A stretch of 64,000 nt of DNA from Anthracocystis setariae (taxonomy: Eukaryota > Basidiomycota > Ustilaginomycetes > Ustilaginales > Ustilaginaceae): assembly GCA_928724745.1 (NCBI GenBank), contig CAKMXJ010000007.1, forward strand, positions 558,001-622,000, in the 5' to 3' direction. The translations under genes were made by a program, and so were the position numbers. Position 1 is the stretch's first letter. Each line of letters opens with the position of its first letter. Below are positions 10,332 through 20,934 of this stretch, piece by piece. The notes under the pieces are model-generated. The model ran no database searches, had not been told where the DNA came from, and worked only from the letters and a program-made list of their open reading frames with translations.

Positions 10332-10826
10332 CTTGAGCGCGGGATATCCGAATTGGACGGATGGATGTAGATGGAAGAGGGAAAAGAACAACGAGAAAAG
10401 CTCTATTAGACTGTGAGCCGCAAGAATGGGTTGGGTTGGTCCGTTCGTCGACATCGCTGTGCTGAGACCGTCGCTCTTCGGTTGCTCCGAACTCGGAACG
10501 CAGAACGCAGAAATCAGAAATCCAAAATCGTGACGCGCTTCTGACGCTGCTGAAAAGAAATCTGACGTCGCCTTTTTTGTTTTTTTTTTTGGGAACCACA
10601 CTACTTCCGGACGCCGGACGCTCCGAAATCCGATCTTTACCCTTTTTTTTTTTTTTTTTTTGGCTTGAGAAGAAAATGTGGCATTTCTGCAGGATTTACG
10701 GTTGGCAGCGCACGGCCTCCACAGCAGAGCACCGCGAAGAAAGAGAAGAGAGAGAGAGGGAGAACAACACTTGTTCTCACCCTTCCCCTTATTGATTGCA
10801 CACACCTGGCATCGGTCCCGTCAGCA
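10332..10826. promoter_or_regulatory. Divergent promoter TSC13 / SET methyltransferase
   Basis: 495 bases between head-to-head genes. It contains an 11-T run at 10580-10590 and a 19-T run at 10643-10661 on the plus strand. Poly(dA:dT) tracts of this length are known to exclude nucleosomes in fungal promoters; that use here is inference. Confidence 0.6.
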
Positions 10827-12860
10827 ATGGATTCGAGCACGAGACAGACGACCTCTCAGGTCGAGGCCAACTTCCTTCGCTGGTTTCGCCAGTCGGGCGG
10901 TGCTTTGGATGCCCGATGCCGTATCCAACCCATTCCAGGCATGGGCCGAGGCATGATCGCAACCGACTCGATCAAAGCCGGAGAAACCATCTTTGTCATC
11001 CCACGACATGTTTTGCTCAACTTGGCGACATCGACATTGGCGCAACGCTGCACAGAAGCCGAAGCCTCCTCTTCCACATCCGCTCAATCCACCTCCGATG
11101 CCACCCAGGTGCCTACGTGGAACGAGATCAGCAAGAGGGGTTGGCTGCCCCTCATTCTCGCCATGATGTACGAGCGAAGAAGGGCTGCTTTCCTCTCCGT
11201 ATCAGCTCCGACATCATCGGCAGAGGATGGCGACGTGTCGATGGAGAACATCGAAGCTTCTTCCAACAGCAACGAACAGCTCGAAGGAACGGATGAGGAG
11301 GGAGCACAGTATCGAGAATCACCGAGGGCAGCAGGAGAGCAAACGTGGGGACCGTACTTGGACATCATGCCGGAAAGCTTTAGCACGCCCATGTTCTGGC
11401 AAGAAGACGACCTAAAGCATCTCCAAGGCACTTCGATCGCTGACAAGATCGCCAGGGATGAGGCCGAGGCCGACTATCACAACAAAGCTTTGCCTTTCAT
11501 CCGATCGCTACCTACTGTCTTCTTGGAGGGCGCTTCCGAAGCACAGAAGGAGGAGCAGCTGCAAAGATGGTACTCGCTTGACACATATCACATCATGGGC
11601 TCGAGAATTCTCAGTCGTAGCTTCCACGTCAAAAGCCGAAAGAAGGGTCTGGAAGGCAAGACCGTCGACATGGACGACCTGGATCTGGATGGAGAAGACG
11701 CAGACGACTCAGAAGCAGAGTTGCTCGAAGACGAAGGCGAAACTGCTGACCACCAAGTTGACGACGCTGGGCAGGGAGACGAGACAAAGGACGATGGCGG
11801 AGCGGAGCAGGAAGATGGCGAGGACGATGATGACGAGGGCGACGACGACGATGACGATGACGACGAAGACGATGACGACGAAGACGATGACGACGAAGAG
11901 GAAGAAGAGAACGAAAATGTGATCGACATCTCTATGACCCCCATGGCCGACATGCTCAACGCTCGCTTCGAGTCCGACAATGCTCGTCTCTTCTACAAGT
12001 CGCACGTGCTCGAGATGCGTGCCACCAGGAACATCGCTACGGGCGAGCAGATCTTTAACACCTACGCCGACCCACCGAACAGCGACCTTCTACGTCGCTA
12101 CGGCCATGTAGACGAACCTAACGGTAGCGATGTCGTGGAGCTCGATGCCCAGCTCATCCTCCAAGCCGCCTCGTCCCATCTCTCCACACTTCTCTCCTTG
12201 AACGTGGAAGAGGTGCAACAGGATCTCAAAGAAAGGCTCGAGTGGGCATGCTCGTCACTGGGGATCGACGAGGTGTTCCTCCTCAATTACCTCTTCACTC
12301 CATCCAAGAAGGCGCCGCACCGCGCACAGCCCGAAATACCCACGCCCAAGGAGCTCAAAGCTGCTGCGACGGGTGGCGGCATCTGGGAGGAGATGATTGC
12401 ACTCACTCGCGTCCTCTGCATGTCGAGGCCAGCTTTTGACAAGGCAAAAGCCAAAGGCAAGGGTCCAAGCGCACGAGTCGAGGCACAGGAGGAGCATATG
12501 CTCGCCACCAACAAGACCGTCCGTGTCTCGGCGAGTGAGATCATGATGGCCGCCCTCGATCTGTGTCTAAACCAGTATCCCGGTGGTGCATCTGTGGAGG
12601 TGGAAGAAGCCAAGCTGTACGGCTCGAGGAAGAGCGAGGTGAGTGGCGAGAACGAGAGGAGAGCACTGGTGGTCAGGTTGGGCGAAAAGCGAGTGCTACA
12701 CGACCAGAAGCGGGTGCTGAAATATGTGCTTGACCGCATCCACGAAGCCGAGGCGGAAAAGGCCAAGGCCAAGAAAGCAAAAGGCAACGGCAACGGCAAG
12801 GACGCAGCAAAGCGAAAAGGCAACAGTGACAGTGGCAGCAAGAAGAAGCAACGTCGATGA
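10827..12860 (+). CDS. SET-domain protein lysine methyltransferase (SETD6/Rkm4-like)
   Basis: A 677-residue protein. The N-terminal SET part has GMGRGMIATDSIKAGE at about residues 38-53. The core resumes with MTPMADMLNARF near residue 371 and GEQIFNTYADPPNSDLLRRYG near 405-426, where the NTY tyrosine and NxDLLxxYG pattern match SETD6 and yeast Rkm4. A Rubisco-methyltransferase-type substrate-binding domain follows, ending in a Lys-rich tail that resembles a nuclear localisation signal. Rkm4 methylates a large-subunit ribosomal protein, so a ribosome-related target is plausible but not shown. Between the two SET halves lies a highly acidic insert at about residues 285-361. The start at 10827 follows a stretch with no homology and begins MDSSTRQ. 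The frame is open upstream to 10665, outside the likely coding part. Confidence 0.85.
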   Translation: MDSSTRQTTSQVEANFLRWFRQSGGALDARCRIQPIPGMGRGMIATDSIKAGETIFVIPRHVLLNLATSTLAQRCTEAEASSSTSAQSTSDATQVPTWNEISKRGWLPLILAMMYERRRAAFLSVSAPTSSAEDGDVSMENIEASSNSNEQLEGTDEEGAQYRESPRAAGEQTWGPYLDIMPESFSTPMFWQEDDLKHLQGTSIADKIARDEAEADYHNKALPFIRSLPTVFLEGASEAQKEEQLQRWYSLDTYHIMGSRILSRSFHVKSRKKGLEGKTVDMDDLDLDGEDADDSEAELLEDEGETADHQVDDAGQGDETKDDGGAEQEDGEDDDDEGDDDDDDDDEDDDDEDDDDEEEEENENVIDISMTPMADMLNARFESDNARLFYKSHVLEMRATRNIATGEQIFNTYADPPNSDLLRRYGHVDEPNGSDVVELDAQLILQAASSHLSTLLSLNVEEVQQDLKERLEWACSSLGIDEVFLLNYLFTPSKKAPHRAQPEIPTPKELKAAATGGGIWEEMIALTRVLCMSRPAFDKAKAKGKGPSARVEAQEEHMLATNKTVRVSASEIMMAALDLCLNQYPGGASVEVEEAKLYGSRKSEVSGENERRALVVRLGEKRVLHDQKRVLKYVLDRIHEAEAEKAKAKKAKGNGNGKDAAKRKGNSDSGSKKKQRR

Positions 12861-14093
12861 TCTTGCCTGCACCTGCCTCTCGAAAAGCACGGAAGACTCA
12901 CAGCACGTACAATGCCACATCAAATCACCATCGCTCTACTGCTCATACAGCAGCACGGATCTGCGAAATGCGTTCCATCCATTATTTTTTGGGCATGACA
13001 GAGAGAAGGAATGATAATCGGTCAGATCGGGAACACAGCATGCATCCATCTACGATGAGACTATCACAACTCCGATTCCAGGCTCCGGCAACTCGCACCC
13101 ACCCAACCGTCAAAAGGGGTCCAGGGAAATCGAGTTGCGGCAGCTCCCGCAACTTGGCACTGACTCTCGCTTTTATTTTTGTAAATTAAATAAAAAAAAA
13201 AAAATCCCACCACACGCTACAGGAAGGGTTCAACCGAGTTTTAGGTTAGAGCACGCTGAGCCGTTTCAGGTGCATAACCATGACCAGTCGTTGCCGAAGA
13301 CGCTCTGCTCGGAACCTAGCATCGCAGCGAGGCAGAATGAAGGACCAGGATCGAATGGACCGGTAAGAAGAACACTATGGTCGCCAAACAAGAATGGCGC
13401 GCAACTAAAGCATCAAACGACAGAAAAGCCAAGCGCTACTCCAATCGCCCTGTCAAACAAACGCTGCAGTGCAGTCACAATGGTGCTGCATCGACGGAGC
13501 ATGCTTGGTTGCTTGGGCACAGTGCAGAGCAGCACTGCATCTTTTATCTCTCTTGCTTGGCCCCTCACCGTGCGACAATCTAATCTTCCGTCTCGCTCAT
13601 TCGTCGCCGAATCCACCGCTACAGACAACAGCAACATCCCCGCACTTCACCAGCGCCAACCCAAAATGCGCTATTCCCCCGCACTTTAGCGGAATCGTTG
13701 GTCAAAAACTATAATACGCTGTGCCACCGGCCAACTCTTTCCTCCTCAAACAGATTTCACTCGTCTGCATTCCGTTTCTTCTCTTGTCTCTACACCACCA
13801 TCAAGCGTTGCACATCGCTTGTCAACATTGCTGTCGAGTGGCCCCAAGAGTATGAGCCACTAATCAAACTCACTTGACTGCCGTCACCAGGCAGTGGTGT
13901 CAGTATCCGACTTCGACTCGACTTCCGATCACCTGCCACCGGCGACTGCGAGGCCCGCCTTTCCCGTCTTGCGATTCCGTATTTCATCCCAACGAGCTCA
14001 TCGACTTCATCATATACACAGCCGTCCCACCACGCCACAAACCCTACCTTCCAGTGCTCGACCCTCTCTGCCTCATACAATACTGTCTTCATA
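12861..14093. other. Intergenic region, no gene seen
   Basis: 1233 bases between the SET gene and the polyglutamine regulator, which point the same way. It should hold the SET gene 3' end and the regulator's promoter. An A-rich tract lies at 13188-13204. Short open frames here lack homology-like composition and I do not call them. Confidence 0.5.
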
Positions 14094-16652
14094 ATGTCTA
14101 CGCCCGTTAAGTTGTTTCAACAAGAATCGGACATCGCATCTACATCAACAAACACTTCACGCACCGTCAACATGGCCGACAACAGCAACGACGCAGCAGC
14201 AGCAGCAGCGAGCACCACCCGCTCGCGCAAAAAGATGTACAAGAACTGCGATCGCTGTCGTCAAGCAAAGCGAGCATGCTCGGCCCAGTACGTTAGCATC
14301 GCCGAAGCTCTCGCTAGCAAAGTCGCCTGCACCAATTGCAAGAAGAAGGGCCAAGTCTGCACCTTCAACAGCCTCATCAACTCGTTCGGAGGTATCCCGC
14401 TCGGTGGTCTCACAGGTGCCACTTTCGCCGAGAGTCTTCAGGAAGCAGCCAGCGCTGTACCCGACTCTCCCCGGCAAGCCGTTCCCCCAGCTGCCATCAA
14501 CGAGACTGTCCAGCAAGCAGAGTCCACTAGATCGGCGAAGAGGCGACGAGACAGCCTCCAAGACTTGATCGAGGAGATTCAGCCTCAGCCGCAATCCACC
14601 GCGATTCATAGCGTTGATGCCATCCTCAATGTGCTCAACGCACAGCAGAACGACCAACAAGACGATGAGCCCAGGTCCTCCGCCAAGCACCGCAAGTTGG
14701 CAAGCAGCAACACGTCGGCAGTGTTGGCCGACTTTGAGCCGCACTACAACCACTCCCTCGTTCTCAGCCGCGCCCAGTCCCCTTTCGCCGACGACGCCAA
14801 TGCTGGCGCCTCTTCGCGATCCGGTTCCTTGCTTTTCGACATTCTCGGCTTTGACATCTGGGGCTCCGCGCCCAACGTCAGGTTGGCTCAGAGCGCAGAC
14901 CGAATCCACCTCAACAATGACTTGCTCAATGTGTACGAAGGAGCTGCAGAGTCGGCCTTCCGCGTCTGGGTCACCGATGCCACCACGCCCTATCTACTTT
15001 GCGCCGATACTGCCACCAGCAACTCGGCAGCCATGTCACTCAACAAGAAGGTCTGCCTTCTCGACCATGCCTCCAAGCGCATCTTCAAATCCGATAATGC
15101 CAATCGCAACATCGAGAAGCGCGTCTCCGAAGCCTACAACGCTGTGCTGCTCGCCTATGCTGCCCAATGGCCGCGCCACCGCAGCCATCACAATGCCAGC
15201 CGTGGCGACTGGAAGCCAGACGAGGCACGCATCCGACTTTCGTTGTGGAAGCAAGCCAGAGACAAGCTGATGGACGCTGCCGATGCTTGGTCATTCCGCG
15301 TCGTGTTCGCGCTCATCCTGTTTGCCTGGACGGAGAAGCCTCGCGAAGTACCCGAGGATGAAGCCTGGAACAAGCAAGACAGCGACGCTCCTGCCCAGCT
15401 CCACGTGCCTTCGTTAGACGAGAACAGTGCCCTCGACTCCACCTCCTGGCAGATCAACGCAGAGGCAAGCACCATGATGCTCGCCACAGCCATGCGCAAG
15501 CTCAAAGGCTTCCGCCTCAAAATCCTGCAACTTCGCCGCAAGGGTATCGATCTCTGGTCGACCGAGGAGCCTGGTTTGGTTCCCAGCCAGGCTGTCCATA
15601 GGAGAGCCGAAGCGACGCTGCTCGAAAACACCTACCATAACCTCTACTGGCTGGCTTGCATGATGGATTGCGAAATCAGCGTTCTGAGAAAGTTCGACGC
15701 GTTGATTAGCGATGAAGACTCGGATCTGACCGATATGCTTGTCTCGCCCCATCGGGCCAATAGCCATCAAGCGAATGGTCTGTTGAATGCATCCGACAAC
15801 TTTGCTATGGGCTCCGATGCCCGTCGTCCGCTGCGCAAGATCTGGGACGAGGTCATCCCGGCTAATAGCCAGATGAATCGTCACACCTTTGCGCAGTCCT
15901 GGCCGTGCTCGGAAGAAGAGGCCAAACGAACGCTGGCGTTTGCGACGCCGATCAAAGTGCTGCTCTTCCGCCACGTCGGCCGGCTTCAGTCGAGCTATTG
16001 GCGTCAAGCTCCGCCAGAGCAGATCGAGCGTCAAATCGCACACGTTCTCTCCGTCATTCGACATTGGGACGAGACGTTTGCGCCGTTCTTCGCCTCATGC
16101 ATCGTCCACCATGATGACTTGCCCGCCTCGATCCAATCTTGGCATGTGATCACGGCGACAAAGTGGAATCTTGCTGCGATCCTGTTGGTCGAGCTGGTCC
16201 AGACCATGGACAAAAGCACTGCCAAGGATCCGTTCCAAAACACGGACGAGATCTTCTCGAACCTGCGCAGCAAGATTTGCAACCAGACCGCAGCATTGAT
16301 TCACGCGGTTCAGCACTCGTCGATGCACTCACCGTCGAGTTTCGACTTTATCCAGTCCACCGATAGTACGGTTCTGCACAGCGATCCATGGCCCGAGATC
16401 TCGGTGCATGGGTTTGCGTGCGTCGCCAAGAGCGAGATCAAGAACTTTTCCAGACTCGTGGCGGCGGGCAGGTGGGAGGAGTTGGCGTGTGCCGAGCATC
16501 GCGTTGAGAAGTGTATCTGGGCGCTCGAGCAGCTGAGCAATCGGAGCACCATGGCCGTCGATGCAAGTATCGAGGTCACCAAGTTGCTGGAATTGCACTC
16601 CCCGCTAAGGCAACAACAACAGCAACAGCAACAACAACAACAACAACAACAA

Positions 16653-16745
<93 letters not shown>

Positions 16746-17138
16746 GGAGGGGTTCCAGCTTTTGCAGAAGTCATGTCGGATGATGTCTGGCAGAGCTGTT
16801 TGAAGATCCTCAACGATTCCGGTGCAAGCGCTGATGGGGTTTCGCCATGCACCACCGCGCCAGGGTTTACACCCGCCATGTGGCCCACTGATGCATCGAG
16901 TGCGCCGTTTTCCGTGAACCGCCACAGCAATGCCATGGAAGGCGTCGTGGTAGATGAGTCGTCCTGCACCTCTAACACGTCCTCCCGAGCTTCCTCTTCT
17001 CATTCCCTATCCCCACCTTTGACAACAACATCCCTGACCTCGCTCGATTATCCTTCAGCATCGTCCGTCAAGTGTACAGCGTTCGACTACCAGCCTTCCG
17101 CCACAGTCCCATTCGATTCGTTTCATCTCCCTGTATAG
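14094..17138 (+). CDS. Zn2Cys6 transcription factor with polyglutamine tract
   Basis: A 1014-residue protein. A binuclear zinc cluster lies at the N-terminus with cysteines 52, 55, 62, 79, 82 and 89. The second, third, fifth and sixth spacings are canonical, but the loop between Cys62 and Cys79 is 16 residues, longer than usual. Basic residues flank the cluster (RSRKKMYK). The central region has helical segments like fungal transcription factor middle domains but no clear Fungal_trans signature. Residues 840-884 are 45 consecutive glutamines, followed by a Ser/Thr-rich tail. The start is the ATG at 14094; a second ATG at 14172 (residue 27) would also keep the zinc cluster. Target genes are unknown. 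It is convergent with the MFS gene 245 bases away. Confidence 0.85.
16611..16745 (+). repeat. CAA/CAG glutamine repeat, mostly a CAACAG hexamer
   Basis: 135 bases encode 45 glutamines. The 5' part is mostly CAA, while the 3' part alternates CAA and CAG as a hexanucleotide repeat, so it can change length by slippage in units of one or two codons. Confidence 0.97.
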
Positions 17139-17383
17139 TATAGCACCAGGTCGGCTTGGATGGCATCGAATCGGAGGTTTTTTTTTGGAAGTTTTTGGGG
17201 CCTTTGTTTTTTGGCGCTGAATGGTTTTTTTTTTTAGGATGGTTGAGACTTGGCCCTCCCTGCTCACCAAATCCAGTAGTTGTAGGGTGCGCACATACAT
17301 TTCGCGACATGCATCATTTCTGTCTATTGGAAGGTGGGGGGGTGGGGGGTATTTCTACAGCATCTAACTTCCTTACCGCCTCC

Positions 17384-19217
17384 TCACTCCTGTTGCTGCC
17401 GTTGCTGCTGCTGTTGCTGTTGGTTCCTGCGGAACACCTGACCGTTTTCGACCTTTTCGTCCTGATCTGTCCTTTTCCCGCCGTTCGTCTTTCGATCGTC
17501 TGCAAGCGACTGGGCGAACCTGCTCTTGTCGCGGATCTGGGGGCCTTTTACATAGAACACGTATACGGGGATTGCAACGATGATGGCCAAGAACGCCAAC
17601 AACGTCGACGCCCATTCGAGGCCCAACCGATGATACAGCGGCGTTGCATACATCGCCGAGATGCCCGCCAGAAAGTCTCGCGCAAGCGCATTGCCTCCCG
17701 TCGCCGACGCCGAGTAAGGTCCATACGCTGCGATCATATAGTCGACTGTGTCGAAAAAAAGTGGGAACGTAAGGCCGCGGGGGGGGGGGGGGGTGTTAGT
17801 GTTGAGTTTCCTTGATCCGGTGATAGGGTGGTGATAACTTACTGGTAGCCATGTAGATGCTGTAGTTGCTGATGGCGATCATGCACGAGAAGATCATGGG
17901 TGCGATCCAAGCCACATTCGGAGGTCCTAACGAAGTCCAAGCGAACCCGAACAACCCCAACGCCTCCAAAGGCGCCAAATACAACAACAACCACAACCTA
18001 GCCTCGGGCTGCAAAGCCTCGGGATCCCTAACCCTCCTCTTCCTCTCCCAAACGAAGCGAGGCATAAACGCAAGATACCCGATCAAGTACCCGAGATTGA
18101 TCGGAATAAACGCCAATCCAATCTGCACCGTCGAGAACCCCCACTGCTTGTACACCAGCTGGAACGATTCCAGGAAGATAAAGATGAGCATGTCCGAGAA
18201 GCCCGAGAGCAGCGACAGGAACAGCACAATCGGTTCCGTGGCGAACATGATGAACGGACGCGCCCAGTACTGTCCGATCTCCTTGATGCTGAACCGATCG
18301 GTGCGCACTTCGTTGGGCCCGTAGACGTTGGTTTCTCCATTCTTGCGACGACGTTTCGCCTCCCTATCGAGCAGGATGGTCGAACGGGTTTCGGGGACGA
18401 CGATGAAGTGAACGATCTGAACCGCACCACCAAAGATGAGTTGGATCCAGAAGTTCCATTCCACCTTGAGGTACGCCTGGATGAATCCACCAATGAACGG
18501 ACCCACCGAAGTTCCACCCACGGAAGACAGCACCACGAACGCAACGGCAAACTGCTGCTCATCAGGCTCCCACAAATCCGCCACCATCCCCAGCGTCACC
18601 GATCCACCAGCCGTACAGAGACCACCCAAGAAACGTGCCACGATCAGAGAGCCGTAGTTCGGAGCCAGCGCTGCCAACACCTGCCACACATTGACCAGGA
18701 ACAACGAAGCCTGCAACACAGGCCACCTTCCGATTTCCTCCGACCAGGGAGCCCAGAATTCGCATCCAAACGCATATGCCACCAGGAAGATCATCTGGCC
18801 GACTCGCGCTGCCTGCTCACTAACGCCGAACTTCTCACTCACCCCCTGCACCGCATTGGGGTATACGGAGGTGTTGAAGTTCATCGATACCTGCACGGCG
18901 AAGATGACGCATAGGATCGACCATTTCTTCCACGTCGGGAACGAGTAGCCCGTGGCGAGGTAGCCTGCACGTTCGGTGAGTACGATCTTGCCGTCTTCTT
19001 CGCGAGGCTCGAGATCGTGTTCACCTTCACGTTGCTTTTCTTCGTTGGTCTTTTGCATGTCGTTTCTTTGACGGATCGCCTCGATGTCGGCGGGTGTGTC
19101 GCTACTATGGCTGTCGTGGGTGGAGGCGCGATCCGGTGGTGTTCGAGTGGGAGTCTCTTCATCCGAGGTAGAGGTGCGATGCACGCTGCTTGGCGTGTCG
19201 TAGGAGGTGCCCGCCAT
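17384..19217 (-). CDS. MFS drug/polyamine:H+ antiporter (DHA1 family), two exons
   Basis: Exon 1 is 17843-19217 and exon 2 is 17384-17745, joined across a 97-base intron to give 578 residues. The splice restores the conserved join ATIDYMIAAYGPYSASA expected in this family, which the unspliced frame loses within a few residues of the donor. There are twelve predicted membrane segments. Motifs are RFLGGLCTAGGSVTLGMVADLW around TM4 and GTSVGPFIGGFI (antiporter motif C) in TM5. The N-terminal 85 residues are a hydrophilic Ser/Thr/Asp-rich cytoplasmic tail, and the C-terminus is Gln-rich. It resembles plasma-membrane exporters of the Tpo/Flr1 kind; the substrate cannot be read from sequence. The start is the ATG at 19215-19217. 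Confidence 0.9.
17746..17842 (-). other. Intron of the MFS gene
   Basis: Donor GTAAGT at the 17842 end, acceptor CACAG ending at 17746, and a branch-like CTAAC about 45 bases before the acceptor. A run of 15 cytosines on the coding strand (17779-17793) forms part of the pyrimidine tract. The phase fits and the protein is continuous across it. Confidence 0.9.
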
Positions 19218-19488
19218 GATGGTGCGTTACCGGTACGAAGCTGGTTCGTACAGAGAGGTGGGTGTCGAGAAACGAGTTGAAGGAGATAGGGAGGATGGAG
19301 AGGGTGGGGAAGGAAAACGGGAGGGAGGGTTTAGATGGGTTCTATACTTGTCAAACCGAGAGGCTTATCTGTGGCCGGATTTCGGAGCTCTATCAAGATG
19401 AGGTGTGCAGGAAGAGAAGCGATCCTGCGTTCGAGAAAGGAACTCCTTAGGGTTAGCCAACTAAGGTACTTTGCAACACAGGCGCCGT

Positions 19489-19540
<52 letters not shown>

Positions 19541-19888
19541 TCAGCACAAACGCGTGAATCTGCTCCTGTCATCGTATTAGCGTCTCGATATCGTCACGCA
19601 AAACGCTCACACCGTAGCGAAGGGCATTTGAGGTTCGACCAAAGCGTGTAGACCGCGGTGTCTCTAATCCGTCAGCCGGTCATTGCTTTTTTTCCACTAG
19701 GATGTGCTTGGACAGCAGTAGCACCGCCCGAGTGGAACGCCCTTGGAGCGCACAGTGCCGACCAAGGGTCCGAACTGGCTCGAATTTCAGGGTGCTTCAA
19801 CGACATCATCGCCAAGGAAGGGTTTGATAACGAGAAAGGGTTAAGTGAATGCAGACTTGCCAAAGATGACGTGCAATATTCTGTAGGC
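19218..19888. other. Intergenic region between the MFS gene and the retrotransposon
   Basis: 671 bases with the MFS promoter on the minus strand and a (GA)23 microsatellite at 19492-19537. No gene is seen. The last five bases before the element's left end form part of the crossover core. Confidence 0.5.
19492..19537. repeat. (GA)n microsatellite
   Basis: An uninterrupted GA dinucleotide repeat of 46 bases. Confidence 0.97.
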
Positions 19889-20057
19889 ATGCAGTGCGCT
19901 TGGTACGAGCGCTAGCTTCACTGGGGCGTCGCGGGCGCTCACGTAAGCAGCGCGTAAGCAGAGGTGACGTGTACAAGCAGCTCAGCTTGCTCATCTCACT
20001 CTGTTCTTCTTCACCACCATCTCGCTCGCCGTCTCGCCTCGCGATTCGGCTTTTTCA
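19889..20057 (+). repeat. Retrotransposon left terminal repeat A1
   Basis: 169 bases repeated at 25554-25722 with a constant offset of 5665. The only mismatch I find is C at 20027 against T at 25692. It starts with the ATGCA core that also ends B1 and B2. Confidence 0.95.
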
Positions 20058-20934
20058 TTCCATTCCGACGCTTGCTCACCACCAGCAGCGTCTCCTCAAC
20101 ACCCGCAGCCAGCGCGCTGCCCAACCCTCGTCAACAACCCCCGTGTCGCTCTCAGCGCACAAGTCCTTCCTCCTCCATCTCCCTCCTCTCTTCACCGCTG
20201 CCCATATCGCTCCCTTGATCCGAGCGGTCGACAAGGCCACCCAACTCTGGTGGTTACGTGGTCCCCGTGCTTGGCGAGCAGGGTCAGATACCACCAGCAC
20301 GCCCGGCTGGAGTTGTGCCTAGCCGTTTTTTCTCCATCGCTGTGCCCTGCGGGTTGGTCGCCCGGGGCTGGACCCTTGCTCACGTCTCGACCCAGCGCAC
20401 CACGACTGGCATCGTAACGAAACTTTGCCCAGCAGGCCTCGCACAGGGAGGTATCGTGCCCCGGAGCTCGTGACTCTGGAACACCCTCGTGAGGTGGTTC
20501 TGCCAGCCGGCGAGCGGCAGATCTTGTGCACTTGAGCCAACAAGCCTGCGTCGCGGCCCACGGGCGCTCAAGTTAAGGCTCTTTCGACGGGCTCACGGTG
20601 CTCAAACACCGTGGTTCATCCACTAGCCTGATCCCTAGTGGCGACACAGCGTCACGGCAGGCACCAGTGACGCGAGGCACCTTCGCTGCGTAGCTCAACA
20701 GCGCCAAGACTAGGTGACGACGAGCGAGCGGTGTGCAACGCCACCGCTGACAGACCTGTGACCTTGCGACCGGCCTGGCAAGCCCTCTCAAGCTCTCCTC
20801 GTCTCCCCACTCTGCGGTCTTGCTCGACGGCCTGGCACGCCCTCTCGCTCAAGCGCCCCAGAGTTTCTTTCCCCTTCTCGTCCTTGGTTGCCACGACGTT
20901 TCGAGGAGCCAGGTAGTGTACAAGACCACCGACG
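20058..20934 (+). other. Retrotransposon 5' leader
   Basis: 877 bases between A1 and ORF1 without a credible gene. It contains two adjacent perfect seven-base-pair stem-loops: arms 20594-20600/20607-20613 with a 6-base loop, and arms 20620-20626/20635-20641 with an 8-base loop. Their role is unknown; packaging, priming or translational control are possibilities only. Confidence 0.6.

Noticed and set aside
14293..14318. 26-base GT...AG intron that would shorten the Zn2Cys6 loop
   Set aside because: Below the usual minimum intron size, and its removal would break the reading frame (26 is not a multiple of three).
16605..17003. Minus-strand frame with a poly-Leu run
   Set aside because: It is only the complement of the CAA/CAG glutamine repeat.
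17156..17815. Plus-strand frame of 219 codons
   Set aside because: It overlaps exon 2 and the intron of the MFS gene antisense and runs through homopolymers; no conserved pattern.
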